In this document: one piece after another, positions 14,853 through 22,209 of the stretch
How positions within the stretch are numbered: the stretch's first letter is position 1
How the letters are laid out: the number at the start of each line of letters is the position of its first letter
Source: Moraxella equi
GTDB lineage: Bacteria > Pseudomonadota > Gammaproteobacteria > Pseudomonadales > Moraxellaceae
DNA: 22,209 nt
Direction: 5' to 3'
Assembly: GCF_002027555.1 (NCBI RefSeq)
Contig: NZ_MXAP01000070.1
Coordinates: forward strand, 1 to 22,209
Position numbers and translations under genes: made by a program
The notes under the pieces: model-generated
The model's database searches: none
What the model was told of the DNA's origin: nothing
Seen by the model: the letters and a program-made list of their open reading frames with translations, nothing else

Positions 14853-16358
14853 ATGAACCACAAAGCCATTTTGACCACCCTAGACCAAAACCTAGACAGA
14901 CTAGCACAGACCCAAAACAGTACCGACATCAATGCCCTACACCAAGCCATCGCCGATGAGATGAATGGCGTATCCGATGAACCGACATTGGCAGGGGTGC
15001 AGTTATCACTAAGTAGCTACCTAGAAGCGGTGAAACTGGTCATCAGCGATACCTTTGACCATGAAGTGTGGATACAAGCAGAACTGCGAGCAGTCAATAC
15101 CAAGGGCGGGCATTATTATTTTGAGCTTGCCGAAAAGGACGACAACGGCAACATCATCGCCAGTGCTCGGGCGACGTTGTGGCAATATCGGGCAAAGGCG
15201 GTTGTCGGCAAATTCACCCGTGAGACAGGCAAACCGCTCTCGGCAGGACTGGCGGTGCTGATAAAAGGTTCGGCAAGTTTTCATCCGCAGTATGGGTTTA
15301 GCATTAACATAAGCGACATCGACCCCACCTACACCCTCGGGGCGTTGGCTCAGGCTTATAACGCCATGCTAAAACGCCTACATGACGAAGGACTGACCGC
15401 CCTAAATAAAGCCCTGCCCACCCCCTTTGACATCCGTCACGTCATCGTCATCGCCCCCGAGCAGGCGGCAGGACTGGGCGATTTTCGCGCCGAAGCGGAC
15501 AGATTGGCACAGACGGGAGCGTGCCAGTTTTATTATCATCACGCCACGTTTCAGGGCAATCACGCCCCAAGCGAGATAAGAACAGCCATCACGCACGCCA
15601 TCGGTGAGTTTTATGCCAGCCATGCCCATCATGCCGACTTGCTTGTCATCATCCGTGGGGGCGGAGCGGTGAGCGATTTGGCGTATCTTAATGACTATGA
15701 GCTGTCGGCACTGGTTGCCGAATCGCCCATGCCTGTGTGGGTCGGTATCGGGCATGAGCGTGATAAGGTACTGCTTGATGAAGTGGCACACACTCGCTTT
15801 GATACGCCATCTAAGGTCGTCTTAGCCATCGAAAACCATCTGGTGGCCATGGTCGCCCTTGCCAAAGGTGCCATGACCACCATCAGCGACATTAGTCGCA
15901 CTCGCCTGCACCATGCCAAAGAGCAAAGCCATCTTGCCATGAAAAGCGTCCATCATGGGGCAAGCCAAACTCTAAAACTCGCCAAAAAAGACAGCGACTT
16001 TTTGTTAAGCACGCTAAGCGGTCATGCCAAATACCGCACCCACACACTCTCATTAACCATCAGCGACCTGCTCGCCCGTCAGCACAAAACCGCTCACGAA
16101 CACATCAAGCACGCTCGCCAAGATGCCGCTCACACCCTATCTCAGCATAAGGCACTACTGCCTCGCTTATCCGCCTTGCGTGATGAAACTCGCTACTTAC
16201 AAAGCATGATTTTGGTGCAACACCCTGCCCGCACCCTAACCAAAGGCTACGCACTCATCCATCAAGACGGGCATGTCATTGGCTCATCGAACGCCATCAA
16301 ACAAGGTGAGATTGACATCGAATTTCATGACGGGCGTGTCAAGGCTGTGGTAAAATAG
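14853..16358 (+). CDS. xseA: Exodeoxyribonuclease VII large subunit
   Basis: The large subunit of exonuclease VII degrades single-stranded DNA from both ends together with the small XseB subunit, which is not in this window. It is 501 aa from the chosen start, somewhat longer than E. coli XseA (456). After an extended N-terminus, an OB-fold DNA-binding region contains VWIQAELRAVNTKGGHYYFEL. The catalytic core follows, with FDIRHVIVIAPEQAAG, VIIRGGGAVSDLAYLNDYEL and VWVGIGHERDKVLLDEVAHTR, the RGGG and GHE.D signatures of the family. The long helical C-terminal part is rich in His, Ala and Lys. The ATG at 14853 is preferred: the longer frame from 14739 begins inside MITE copy D and would add 38 repeat-encoded residues. 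A permease gene follows 55 bases later. Confidence 0.93.
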   Translation: MNHKAILTTLDQNLDRLAQTQNSTDINALHQAIADEMNGVSDEPTLAGVQLSLSSYLEAVKLVISDTFDHEVWIQAELRAVNTKGGHYYFELAEKDDNGNIIASARATLWQYRAKAVVGKFTRETGKPLSAGLAVLIKGSASFHPQYGFSINISDIDPTYTLGALAQAYNAMLKRLHDEGLTALNKALPTPFDIRHVIVIAPEQAAGLGDFRAEADRLAQTGACQFYYHHATFQGNHAPSEIRTAITHAIGEFYASHAHHADLLVIIRGGGAVSDLAYLNDYELSALVAESPMPVWVGIGHERDKVLLDEVAHTRFDTPSKVVLAIENHLVAMVALAKGAMTTISDISRTRLHHAKEQSHLAMKSVHHGASQTLKLAKKDSDFLLSTLSGHAKYRTHTLSLTISDLLARQHKTAHEHIKHARQDAAHTLSQHKALLPRLSALRDETRYLQSMILVQHPARTLTKGYALIHQDGHVIGSSNAIKQGEIDIEFHDGRVKAVVK

Positions 16359-16413
16359 ACAGTTTTTGTATCGCCCGTTTGCCCACCCATCTGTCCATCG
16401 CTTGGTAGTGTTC

Positions 16414-17358
16414 ATGACCCATTTACGCCAGCTGTTTTGTCAGCTATCGCCCACCGCCCAAGGCTACGTTTATATCGTACTGACCATGCTCGTGTGGGGC
16501 AGTTTTAGCTTACTCGCTCGCCTAAACGCCAGTTGGGGCATATCAGCGTGGGACATCATCGCCGTGCGTTTTGGCGTGTCGGCGGGGCTACTTTTGCCCA
16601 TACTCATCTATCGGCAAAATACGGCGTTTTTGTGGCAACCCAAAGCCGTCATCTTAGCACTGTTTGGCGGGGTCGGTTATAGCTCGCTTGTGTACAGTGC
16701 TTTTTTGCTTGCCCCTGTGGTGCATGGGGCGGTGTTTTTAAATGGCATGATACCTGTCGCCACCGCCCTACTCATGCTCCTACTGCTCAAAAAACGCCCC
16801 GACCACGACACCAAAATCGCACTCATCCTTATCATCATCACGCTCACACTCATGACCGCTCTCATGCTCATCAAGGGCTTGTCCTTTGGCGTGGGCGATG
16901 TACTGTTTGTCATCTGTGCCTGCTGTTGGGCAGGTTATGGTATCATGCTAAAAGAATGGGGATTTAGCCCATGGCAAGTCATGTGTAGCACCGCCATCTG
17001 GTCGGCGATACTCTACCTGCCCATCTATGGCGTGCTACTGTATCTGGGCGTAGGCGGTTTGGGCTTTGGTGGCGTATCTTTGTCGCATGCCATCATCCAA
17101 GGGGCGTTTCATAGCGTCATGGTGATGATATTTGCCACGATGACGTATTCGCTGGCGGTGGAGCGACTTGGGGCATTTTTCGCTGGCGGACTTGCCAGTC
17201 TTGCCCCGTTTATCTCAGCCTTACTTGCCGTGCCACTCTTGGGCGAACCCCTAAACAGTGTCATGGTGCTAGGACTCATCGGCATGGGGCTTGGTACAGT
17301 ACAGCCATGGCGTTATGTGGGCGTGCTAAAAAATCGTTTATTCAAATCATCTAGATAA
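16414..17358 (+). CDS. EamA/DMT-family transporter
   Basis: An inner-membrane protein of about 314 aa with roughly ten hydrophobic helices in two EamA repeats. The first repeat starts at YVYIVLTMLVWGSFSLLARL and the second at FGVGDVLFVICACCWAGYGI. LERLGAFFAGGLASLAPFI-like packing (here VERLGAFFAG) and LLGEPLNSVMVLGLIGMGLG close the second repeat, as in RhaT/YdcZ-type drug/metabolite exporters. The substrate is unknown. The frame is open from TTG at 16366, but the first ATG, at 16414, gives a normal-length protein; neither has a strong ribosome-binding site, so the start is uncertain. It may share a transcript with xseA. Confidence 0.88.
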   Translation: MTHLRQLFCQLSPTAQGYVYIVLTMLVWGSFSLLARLNASWGISAWDIIAVRFGVSAGLLLPILIYRQNTAFLWQPKAVILALFGGVGYSSLVYSAFLLAPVVHGAVFLNGMIPVATALLMLLLLKKRPDHDTKIALILIIITLTLMTALMLIKGLSFGVGDVLFVICACCWAGYGIMLKEWGFSPWQVMCSTAIWSAILYLPIYGVLLYLGVGGLGFGGVSLSHAIIQGAFHSVMVMIFATMTYSLAVERLGAFFAGGLASLAPFISALLAVPLLGEPLNSVMVLGLIGMGLGTVQPWRYVGVLKNRLFKSSR

Positions 17359-17515
17359 ACCATACCACCTAAGCCATCATTGATTTTTTATCAAAGTTTT
17401 GTTAAATTAGGGTAATTTATTGTTTTGACAAAATGTTTTATAAATGTCATTTGAATTTTTTGTAACAACGCCCACAAATTACCTTGATAAATAAGTAAAA
17501 ATATAGCGAGTTTTT

Positions 17516-18127
17516 ATGTCTGCCATCAAGCTAAATAACATCACCGTCTATTGTGGTTCTAACTTTGGTGAGATTCCCGATTATTATCATCACGCCCAAA
17601 TCCTAGGCGAACGCCTTGCCCATCATAATATCCGCCTTATCTATGGCGGGGGTAATGTCGGACTCATGGGAACGCTTGCCGACAGCACGTTGTCGCATGG
17701 CGGGGAAGTCATTGGCGTGATTCCTACCTTTTTAAAACAAAAAGAAGTCGCCCATCTGGGACTGACCGAACTCATCGAAACCCCCGACATGGTCACTCGC
17801 AAAACCAAGCTCATCGAACTGGCGGACGGCTTTATCGCCATGGCAGGCGGTTTGGGGACGTATGAAGAGCTGTTTGAAGTGCTGTCCATCACTCAGCTTA
17901 ATCTCATCTGCAAACCCATCGGCTTATTAAATGTCGCTCACTTCTTTGATCCGCTACTTGACATGCTCGCCAAGACTGCTAAGAGCGGATTTATGCCCAA
18001 AGAGAATTTACAGCTTTTGTGCATCGCCGACAACAGCGAAGAGCTACTACACAAAATGGCAAATTTTAAATTCATTGACGCTCCCAAATGGGTCAGACCA
18101 GCATGGCTTGATGAGATTGTCTCTTGA
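17516..18127 (+). CDS. LOG family protein (TIGR00730-type nucleotide 5'-monophosphate phosphoribohydrolase)
   Basis: This Rossmann-fold protein (203 aa) is of the LOG type, formerly mislabelled lysine decarboxylase. Family members cleave the N-glycosidic bond of (cytokinin or purine) nucleoside monophosphates. ITVYCGSNFGE at the N-terminus, IYGGGNVGLMGTLAD (42-56), VIGVIPTFL and ETPDMVTRKTKLIELADGFIAM lead to the active-site motif. That motif normally reads PGGxGTxxE; here it is AGGLGTYEE, with Ala in place of Pro. The catalytic Arg and Glu positions appear intact. The Shine-Dalgarno is weak (GCGAG). A TTGACA at 17425 lies upstream but lacks a well-spaced -10. It stands alone between the permease and a repeat-rich gap. 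Confidence 0.92.
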   Translation: MSAIKLNNITVYCGSNFGEIPDYYHHAQILGERLAHHNIRLIYGGGNVGLMGTLADSTLSHGGEVIGVIPTFLKQKEVAHLGLTELIETPDMVTRKTKLIELADGFIAMAGGLGTYEELFEVLSITQLNLICKPIGLLNVAHFFDPLLDMLAKTAKSGFMPKENLQLLCIADNSEELLHKMANFKFIDAPKWVRPAWLDEIVS

Positions 18128-18251
18128 TGTTGTGTGATACTGGCTGAATGTGGGCTGTTGATTTAAAACTGTTATTTTCAATTAAAGACATATTCGAAAT
18201 TTAAACGTGTAAGAACAAATCATATTTACCCAAAAATCAAGACGTTACATA

Positions 18252-18271
18252 GGGCAAATTGCAATTTGCCC
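18252..18271. repeat. REP-like perfect 20 bp palindrome
   Basis: GGGCAAATTGCAATTTGCCC reads identically on both strands and is flanked by TA on the left and CTACA on the right. A degenerate relative occurs at about 13525-13545. It lies about 125 bases after the LOG gene. Nothing else recognisable lies in 18128-18417 apart from a short TGTTCA...TGAACA dyad near 18294-18311. Confidence 0.6.
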
Positions 18272-18417
18272 CTACAAAACCTGTCCAAAAGCATGTTCAA
18301 TGATGTATGAACACAAAACCAGCGTCCCCTACAAGCCAATCCCAATTTATAAAGAAAAATTTTAAAGGGCATTCATTAACAATCCAATCATTAAAAATGG
18401 TTAAAAACGATTAAAAA

Positions 18418-18683
18418 TTAGGGTATGCCTACCTTTTGTATTTGCAATGAAAAAGGAGGAAAATCGCACGTTTTTCAAGGAAAAAGTGAAGTTTGATAGT
18501 CGTTCTATCAAACAAGCTTTTATTATGAAAAACATCCGACCACTTAATCTGATAAATCTTAAGATTTTAACTTAATTTTAAAAATTAAGTGGTCGGATAG
18601 CCATTTTTCATGCAAAAACATTGGTTTTTTTCTAAAATATTTCTATATTTTAAATTGTGTTATAAAGGGTGGGCACGCCCTAA
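18418..18683 (+). repeat. Dispersed MITE-like element, copy E (with nested small element)
   Basis: TTAGGGTATGCC at the left and GGGCACGCCCTAA at the right bound 266 bases. The order of internal blocks equals copy A (TTTGCAATGAAAAA, CGTTTTTCAAGG, the hairpin GTTTGATAG...CTATCAAAC at 18491-18513, TTTTATTATGAAAAAC), until it is interrupted by the small element at 18534-18598. It then resumes with AGCCATTTTTCATGCAAAAAC. Confidence 0.85.
18534..18598 (+). repeat. Small inverted-repeat element, copy 2 (in MITE copy E)
   Basis: This is the clearest copy. ATCCGACCACTTAAT at the left is the exact complement of ATTAAGTGGTCGGAT at the right (15 of 15). The core is TAAATCTTAAGATTTTAACT. Comparison with copies A and D shows that it replaces about seven bases (AAGATTT) of the host element. 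Confidence 0.85.
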
Positions 18684-18754
18684 CCAAATTTTATCTTTAT
18701 TTTGCCCAATTTACCCCATTTTGTAAAAAATTTGCCCAAAATCGCAAAAAATAC

Positions 18755-18782
18755 TTGCAAAATATTCGTACGTATGTACACT
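18755..18782 (+). promoter_or_regulatory. Candidate distal promoter of accBC
   Basis: TTGCAA (18755-18760) and TACACT (18777-18782) are spaced by 16 bases, leaving a leader of about 115 bases before accB. A GTACGTATGTAC dyad overlaps the spacer. Confidence 0.4.
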
Positions 18783-18867
18783 ATGCACCTGATGATAACA
18801 CAAATTTTTGCGTTAGCGATTTTAACAATAACGCCGATGATTGCCACTAGGCGATTTTGAAAAAATT

Positions 18868-18876
18868 TGTTACAAT
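18868..18876 (+). promoter_or_regulatory. Candidate proximal extended -10 of accB
   Basis: TGTTACAAT has TG one base ahead of TACAAT, the extended -10 pattern also seen upstream of xseA. No good -35 is present at normal spacing. It lies 28 bases before the accB ATG. Confidence 0.35.
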
Positions 18877-18904
18877 AAACTTTTACACTTTATAAGGTGA
18901 CGGC

Positions 18905-19402
18905 ATGGGCATTCTAAAAAACACCCAAAAACCAACTTCCCAATCCACAAAAACACAAACGGCAACGAATGCCACCATTGACATCGCTCAGATTCGTGAG
19001 TTGATTGAACTCATGGAAGAAAAGGATTTGGCAAGCCTAGAATTGGGCAACGATGGCAGCTATGTTCATCTGACCCGTAACGTGGCGGTACAAACCGTTG
19101 CCATGCCCCAAATGTCCGCTCCTGCCAGTACCGCACCAACCGCCCCCACGCCAAAAGCCCCAAGCGGTAAGGTTGAGACATCGCCCATGGTCGGGGTATT
19201 TTACTCCGCCCCTAGTCCGAACGACCCACCTTTTGTCAAAGTCGGGCAAAAAGTAGAAGCAGGCGACCAGCTTGGTATCATCGAAGCCATGAAAATCATG
19301 AACCCCCTAGAAGCCACCCAAAGCGGTATCATTGAAGAGATTTTGGTGTCTAACGCTGACGTGGTGCAGTTTGGGCAACCTGTCATTCGCTACAAAGCCT
19401 AA
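18905..19402 (+). CDS. accB: Acetyl-CoA carboxylase biotin carboxyl carrier protein
   Basis: BCCP (165 aa) carries the biotin that shuttles carboxyl groups from biotin carboxylase to carboxyltransferase in the first step of fatty acid synthesis. The N-terminal dimer/interaction helix DIAQIRELIELMEEKDLASLEL is followed by an Ala/Pro/Thr-rich flexible linker at about 65-88. The C-terminal biotinyl domain has SPMVGVFYSAPSPNDPPFV, including the family's thumb, and the biotin lysine Lys130 in EAMKIMN. Length is slightly above E. coli AccB (156). The start has AAGGTG five bases before ATG. accC follows after ten bases in the standard accBC operon. Confidence 0.97.
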   Translation: MGILKNTQKPTSQSTKTQTATNATIDIAQIRELIELMEEKDLASLELGNDGSYVHLTRNVAVQTVAMPQMSAPASTAPTAPTPKAPSGKVETSPMVGVFYSAPSPNDPPFVKVGQKVEAGDQLGIIEAMKIMNPLEATQSGIIEEILVSNADVVQFGQPVIRYKA

Positions 19403-19412
19403 CGGGTGAGTT

Positions 19413-20756
19413 ATGATTAAGAAGTTATTGATTGCCAACCGTGGCGAGATTGCCCTGCGTATCGTACGTGCGTGCAAACAGCTTGGCATACAGACGGTAG
19501 GCGTGTATTCATCGGCGGACAAGGATTTGATGCACCTGCGGTTTTGTGATGAAGCGGTCTGCATTGGCGATGCCCCAGCCACCCAAAGCTATCTGTCCAT
19601 CCCTGCCATCTTGACCGCTGCCGAGATAACGGGGGCGGATGCCATTCACCCTGGTTATGGCTTTTTGTCCGAGAATGCCGACTTTGCCGAGCAGGTCGAA
19701 GAAGCAGGGCTGACTTTTGTGGGCCCCCACCCTGACCACATCCGCCTGATGGGTAACAAGGTCTCTGCCATCAATGCCATGAAACAAGCAGGCGTACCCA
19801 CTGTCCCTGGCTCAGTCGGTGCCATCACCCTACACAATGCCGAAGAGCAAGCTCGTGCCATCGGCTTTCCGCTCATCGTCAAAGCGGCAGCTGGCGGGGG
19901 CGGTCGTGGCATGCGTGTGGTCGAACGTTTTGAAGAGCTTATCAATCAAGTCCAAGCCGCCAAAACCGAAGCCAAAAACGCCTTTGGTGATGATACGGTC
20001 TATATGGAGCGGTTTTTGAAAAACCCACGCCACGTAGAAGTTCAAGTCCTAGGCGATGGCAATGGCAACGCCCTACATCTGTTTGACCGTGACTGCTCAC
20101 TCCAACGTCGCCACCAAAAGGTGCTAGAAGAAGCCCCTGCCCCTGGTATCCCTGACGACATCAAACAGCCGATTTTAGATGCGTGCGTGCGTGCGTGCGA
20201 ACAAATCGGCTATCGTGGGGCGGGGACGTTTGAGTTTTTGTATGAAAATGAGCAGTTTTTCTTTATCGAGATGAATACTCGTGTGCAAGTTGAGCACCCT
20301 GTGACCGAGATGATTACGGGTATTGATATCATTGTTGAACAGCTTAAAATCGCCGCAGGTTATGGTCTGTCCTATCATCAAGATGAGATTACCATTCACG
20401 GTCATGCCATGGAATGTCGTATCAATGCCGAAGACCCCAAGACCTTTATGCCCTGCCCTGGTCGCATTGACAATCTATTCGCCCCAAGCGGTTCTGGCGT
20501 GCGTTTTGACAGTCATCTGTATCAAGGGTACAGCATTCCTAGCTACTATGACTCGATGATTGGTAAGCTCATCTGCCACGCCCAAACTCGCAAACAGGTC
20601 GTACAAAAAATGCTCCATGCCCTAGATGAACTCATCATCGAAGGCATTAAGACCAACACTGCCTTGCACCGTGATGTGATATTGCAAGATGAAGCCTTTA
20701 CCGAAGAAGCCCAAAACATTCATTATTTGGAAAATCATTTGTTAAAGAGCAACTAA
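19413..20756 (+). CDS. accC: Acetyl-CoA carboxylase biotin carboxylase subunit
   Basis: This ATP-grasp enzyme (447 aa) carboxylates the biotin on AccB with bicarbonate and ATP. It has the N-terminal [31 protein letters not shown], the glycine-rich ATP lid [24 protein letters not shown] and [19 protein letters not shown]. The catalytic [14 protein letters not shown] holds the conserved Glu and Arg residues. Length equals E. coli AccC (449). GGGTGAG lies ahead of the ATG, ten bases after accB, and a strong terminator follows. accA and accD are not in this window. Confidence 0.98.
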   Translation: MIKKLLIANRGEIALRIVRACKQLGIQTVGVYSSADKDLMHLRFCDEAVCIGDAPATQSYLSIPAILTAAEITGADAIHPGYGFLSENADFAEQVEEAGLTFVGPHPDHIRLMGNKVSAINAMKQAGVPTVPGSVGAITLHNAEEQARAIGFPLIVKAAAGGGGRGMRVVERFEELINQVQAAKTEAKNAFGDDTVYMERFLKNPRHVEVQVLGDGNGNALHLFDRDCSLQRRHQKVLEEAPAPGIPDDIKQPILDACVRACEQIGYRGAGTFEFLYENEQFFFIEMNTRVQVEHPVTEMITGIDIIVEQLKIAAGYGLSYHQDEITIHGHAMECRINAEDPKTFMPCPGRIDNLFAPSGSGVRFDSHLYQGYSIPSYYDSMIGKLICHAQTRKQVVQKMLHALDELIIEGIKTNTALHRDVILQDEAFTEEAQNIHYLENHLLKSN

Positions 20757-20780
20757 CCCATCACTCTTTAACAAACCAAT

Positions 20781-20810
20781 AAAAAACCTTGGCTCTCACC
20801 AAGGTTTTTT
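20781..20810. terminator. Bidirectional Rho-independent terminator between accC and the LysR gene
   Basis: AAAAAACCTTGG (20781-20792) and CCAAGGTTTTTT (20799-20810) form a perfect 12 bp stem with loop CTCTCA. A and T runs on both flanks make it work for the convergent accC and LysR transcripts. Confidence 0.92.
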
Positions 20811-20814
20811 ATTA

Positions 20815-21711
20815 TTACGCCTGATTCTCTTCACTCTGCACATCTTTAATGCCTAACATATCAAGTAAGGCATCTGTGCCTGAGGAGCGGGTTAGGTTAG
20901 GATTAATAACCAACCCCAAATGCCGTTGTAACTCCACGTTGTCTTTTAGGTCAATCTTTACCAAATCTTGATTAATGAGTGTCTCAGGTAGCACCGACCA
21001 GCCCAGTCCTACCGACACGAGCATACGGATGGATTCTAACGGATTGGTACTCATGGTGGCAAAGGGGCGTAGGTTGTGCTTATTAAACTCAGCCAAGGTA
21101 ATCTGACTGGTAAAAGTATTCGCCGCAGGCAAAATCGCAGGATGACGTGCCAGTTGCAAGAGACTCACAGACGACTGCTGTGCCAATGGGCTTAGTACCC
21201 CCGTGACAAAATACAGTGGGTCAGACCACAGCGTATGATACGCCAGTCGTCTGTCAAAAGTCGGGGGTAAGGTCAAAAATGCCAATGCCACATCGCCTTC
21301 TAGTACCGCCTTGTGTGCCGTCTCACTGTCCATGAACTGTACTTCTAGCTGAACAGACGGATAGGTTTGGATAAACTGCTTTAAGACAGGGGGCAAGTGG
21401 TGCAGTCCGATATGATGACTGGTGCCGATGACCAGTCGCCCCGTCGCCACTTCCTTTGAGTAGAGCAGACTGGCTTTACAGCTTTCATAGTCTTCAAGCC
21501 ATTTTTTGGCGTAGGGCAGTAGCTCATGAGCCGATGCCGTGGGGATAATGCCACGCCCGATGGTGTCAAACAGTGCCGTGCCAAACTCATCTTCTAAGCT
21601 CTTAATCCGCTTGGAAACGGCAGGCTGGGTAATGAACAGTTTCTCAGCAGCACCTGAGATACTGCCCGTTTGCATGACGGTGATGAACGTGGATAAATTG
21701 GTGGTATTCAT
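20815..21711 (-). CDS. LysR-family transcriptional regulator
   Basis: A 298 aa DNA-binding regulator. The N-terminal winged helix-turn-helix (about 1-60) includes MQTGSISGAAEKLFITQPAVSKRIKSLE, the classical LysR recognition pattern, followed by FGTALFDTIGRGIIPTASA and a linker helix. Residues from about 90 form the periplasmic-binding-like effector domain, starting GRLVIGTSHHIGLHHLPPVL, which resembles the CysB/CynR style. The inducer and targets are unknown. The ATG has AGGAG seven bases upstream. A palindrome, TGACAA-AG-TTGTCA (plus strand), sits just upstream and may be its own operator. It is convergent with accBC; adjacency alone does not prove that it controls them. Confidence 0.92.
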   Translation of the reverse strand: MNTTNLSTFITVMQTGSISGAAEKLFITQPAVSKRIKSLEDEFGTALFDTIGRGIIPTASAHELLPYAKKWLEDYESCKASLLYSKEVATGRLVIGTSHHIGLHHLPPVLKQFIQTYPSVQLEVQFMDSETAHKAVLEGDVALAFLTLPPTFDRRLAYHTLWSDPLYFVTGVLSPLAQQSSVSLLQLARHPAILPAANTFTSQITLAEFNKHNLRPFATMSTNPLESIRMLVSVGLGWSVLPETLINQDLVKIDLKDNVELQRHLGLVINPNLTRSSGTDALLDMLGIKDVQSEENQA

Positions 21712-21743
21712 GTCGCACTCCTGCGTAAATGATTATCGTATTA

Positions 21744-21757
21744 TGACAAAGTTGTCA
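21744..21757. promoter_or_regulatory. Candidate operator in the LysR-gene leader
   Basis: TGACAA and TTGTCA are a perfect inverted repeat around two bases. The site lies 8-21 bases downstream of the predicted -10 of the LysR gene, so binding would hinder transcription start, as expected for autoregulation. Confidence 0.4.
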
Positions 21758-21764
21758 GTGCAAT

Positions 21765-21792
21765 ATTATATCAAATTTTTGGGGATTGGTAA
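21765..21792 (-). promoter_or_regulatory. Predicted promoter of the LysR gene
   Basis: On the minus strand TTACCA (21792-21787) and TATAAT (21770-21765) are separated by 16 bases. The -10 is a perfect consensus, 53 bases ahead of the ATG. Confidence 0.5.
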
Positions 21793-22009
21793 TAACTTTA
21801 TTTACTTTTGGTTATGTTTTTTAAAAAATAAATAAGACAAAATGATGAAAGCATTAGTTTTAAGCGGTTTTCTAATAAATGTCTCACATCTGTCTTACCG
21901 TCATTAAATTGTGATACAATATTAGGGCGTGCCTGCCTTTGGTATTTGCAATGAAAAATGAGAAAAATCGCACGTTTTTCAAGGAAAAGCCCGCAGTTAA
22001 TATTAAATC

Positions 22010-22090
22010 TCTTTCCAAACTAAAAATAAACCCCTATAAACACTGGGTTTGAAGTTTTTAAAAATCTATAAAAATCGGGGTTTGGAAAGA
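22010..22090. repeat. Third inverted-repeat insertion within copy F
   Basis: TCTTTCCAAAC (22010-22020) and GTTTGGAAAGA (22080-22090) are perfect 11 bp inverted ends. Inside is a smaller AAACCC...GGGTTT hairpin. The sequence is absent from the other MITE copies at this point and is not related to the ATCCGACC element. Confidence 0.6.
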
Positions 22091-22132
22091 AGTCTATTGA
22101 AATATCAACAAGGATTTTGACTTCGAGCCACA

Positions 22133-22209
22133 ATCCAACCACTTAACTTGGTAAATTTTTAAGAATTTTAACCTAATTTTTTAAATTAAGTACCCCACTC
22201 TCAACTTAA
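22133..22209 (+). repeat. Small inverted-repeat element, copy 3 (in MITE copy F)
   Basis: ATCCAACCACTTAACTTGG starts a close match to the elements at 7182 and 18534 (core TAAATTTTTAAGAATTTTAA). After AAATTAAGT at about 22191 the expected GGTCGGAT end is replaced by unrelated sequence, so the right end is diverged or rearranged near the window end. Confidence 0.6.

Larger units (their letters stand above)
21922..22209 (+). repeat. Dispersed MITE-like element, copy F (cut by the window end, with two insertions)
   Basis: It begins TTAGGGCGTGCCTGCC and TTTGCAATGAAAAATGAG, then CACGTTTTTCAAGGAAAA, as in copies A and E. It is then interrupted by a roughly 80 bp inverted-repeat insertion, resumes with TTTTGACTTCGAGCCACAA (compare the reverse of copy C), and is interrupted again by the small element at 22133. 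The right end lies beyond the window. The rest of the gap (21793-21921) shows nothing beyond a TGATACAAT extended -10 at 21912-21920. Confidence 0.7.

Noticed and set aside
17425..17444. TTGACA plus TATAAA upstream of the LOG gene as a promoter
   Set aside because: The boxes are only eight bases apart; no -10 at normal spacing was found, so no promoter is called.
1411..22209. CRISPR array or direct-repeat system from the recurring blocks
   Set aside because: The copies are kilobases apart, occur in both orientations and have inverted terminal repeats; there are no regular spacers and no cas genes.

Overview
The window reads as a chromosomal stretch from a gammaproteobacterium of the family Moraxellaceae, most likely Moraxella or a close relative. 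This is inferred from protein style, the moderately AT-rich composition and AT-rich intergenic spacers; I could not run a database search. Nearly all genes are housekeeping or metabolic. No tRNA, rRNA, CRISPR array or complete insertion sequence was seen.

Layout. 88-1254 is an unrecognised, propeller-like hypothetical protein. 1255-1809 is a gene-poor gap with a repeat element and two possible gene remnants. 1810-4667 holds transaldolase, a 54-residue rubredoxin, an alpha/beta hydrolase starting six bases after the rubredoxin stop, and a fumarylacetoacetase-family gene that looks frameshifted near its 5' end. 4727-6298 (minus strand) holds an orphan ImmA/IrrE-like metallopeptidase and a YpfJ-type zinc metallopeptidase. 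6423-7100 is a small carboxylesterase. 7491-13088 (minus strand) is a complete fructose phosphotransferase operon in the order fruB (EIIA-HPr-EI fusion), fruK, fruA. 13616-14389 (minus strand) is a Nif3/YbgI protein. 14853-18127 (plus strand) holds xseA, an EamA-type permease and a LOG-family nucleotide hydrolase. 18905-20756 is accB-accC, followed by a convergent LysR-type regulator at 20815-21711.

The genes form a sugar-to-lipid theme rather than a single system. FruB/FruA import fructose as fructose-1-phosphate, FruK makes fructose-1,6-bisphosphate, transaldolase links glycolysis with the pentose phosphate pathway, and AccB/AccC start fatty acid synthesis. This linkage is inference from family roles.

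The most unusual content is intergenic. Six copies, plus one remnant, of a roughly 205-265 bp non-coding element occupy most of the larger gaps. Its ends are inverted repeats of the form TTAGGGCGTG...CACGCCCTAA, consistent with insertion at TA like an IS630/mariner-derived MITE. Three copies carry a second, roughly 65 bp inverted-repeat element (ATCCGACCACTTAA ends) at the same internal site. In one copy it lies in the opposite relative orientation, which suggests repeated insertion into a hotspot. The last copy also carries a third, roughly 80 bp inverted-repeat insertion. The elements supply the stop codon of the esterase, lie in the xseA leader and sit just upstream of the fru operon.
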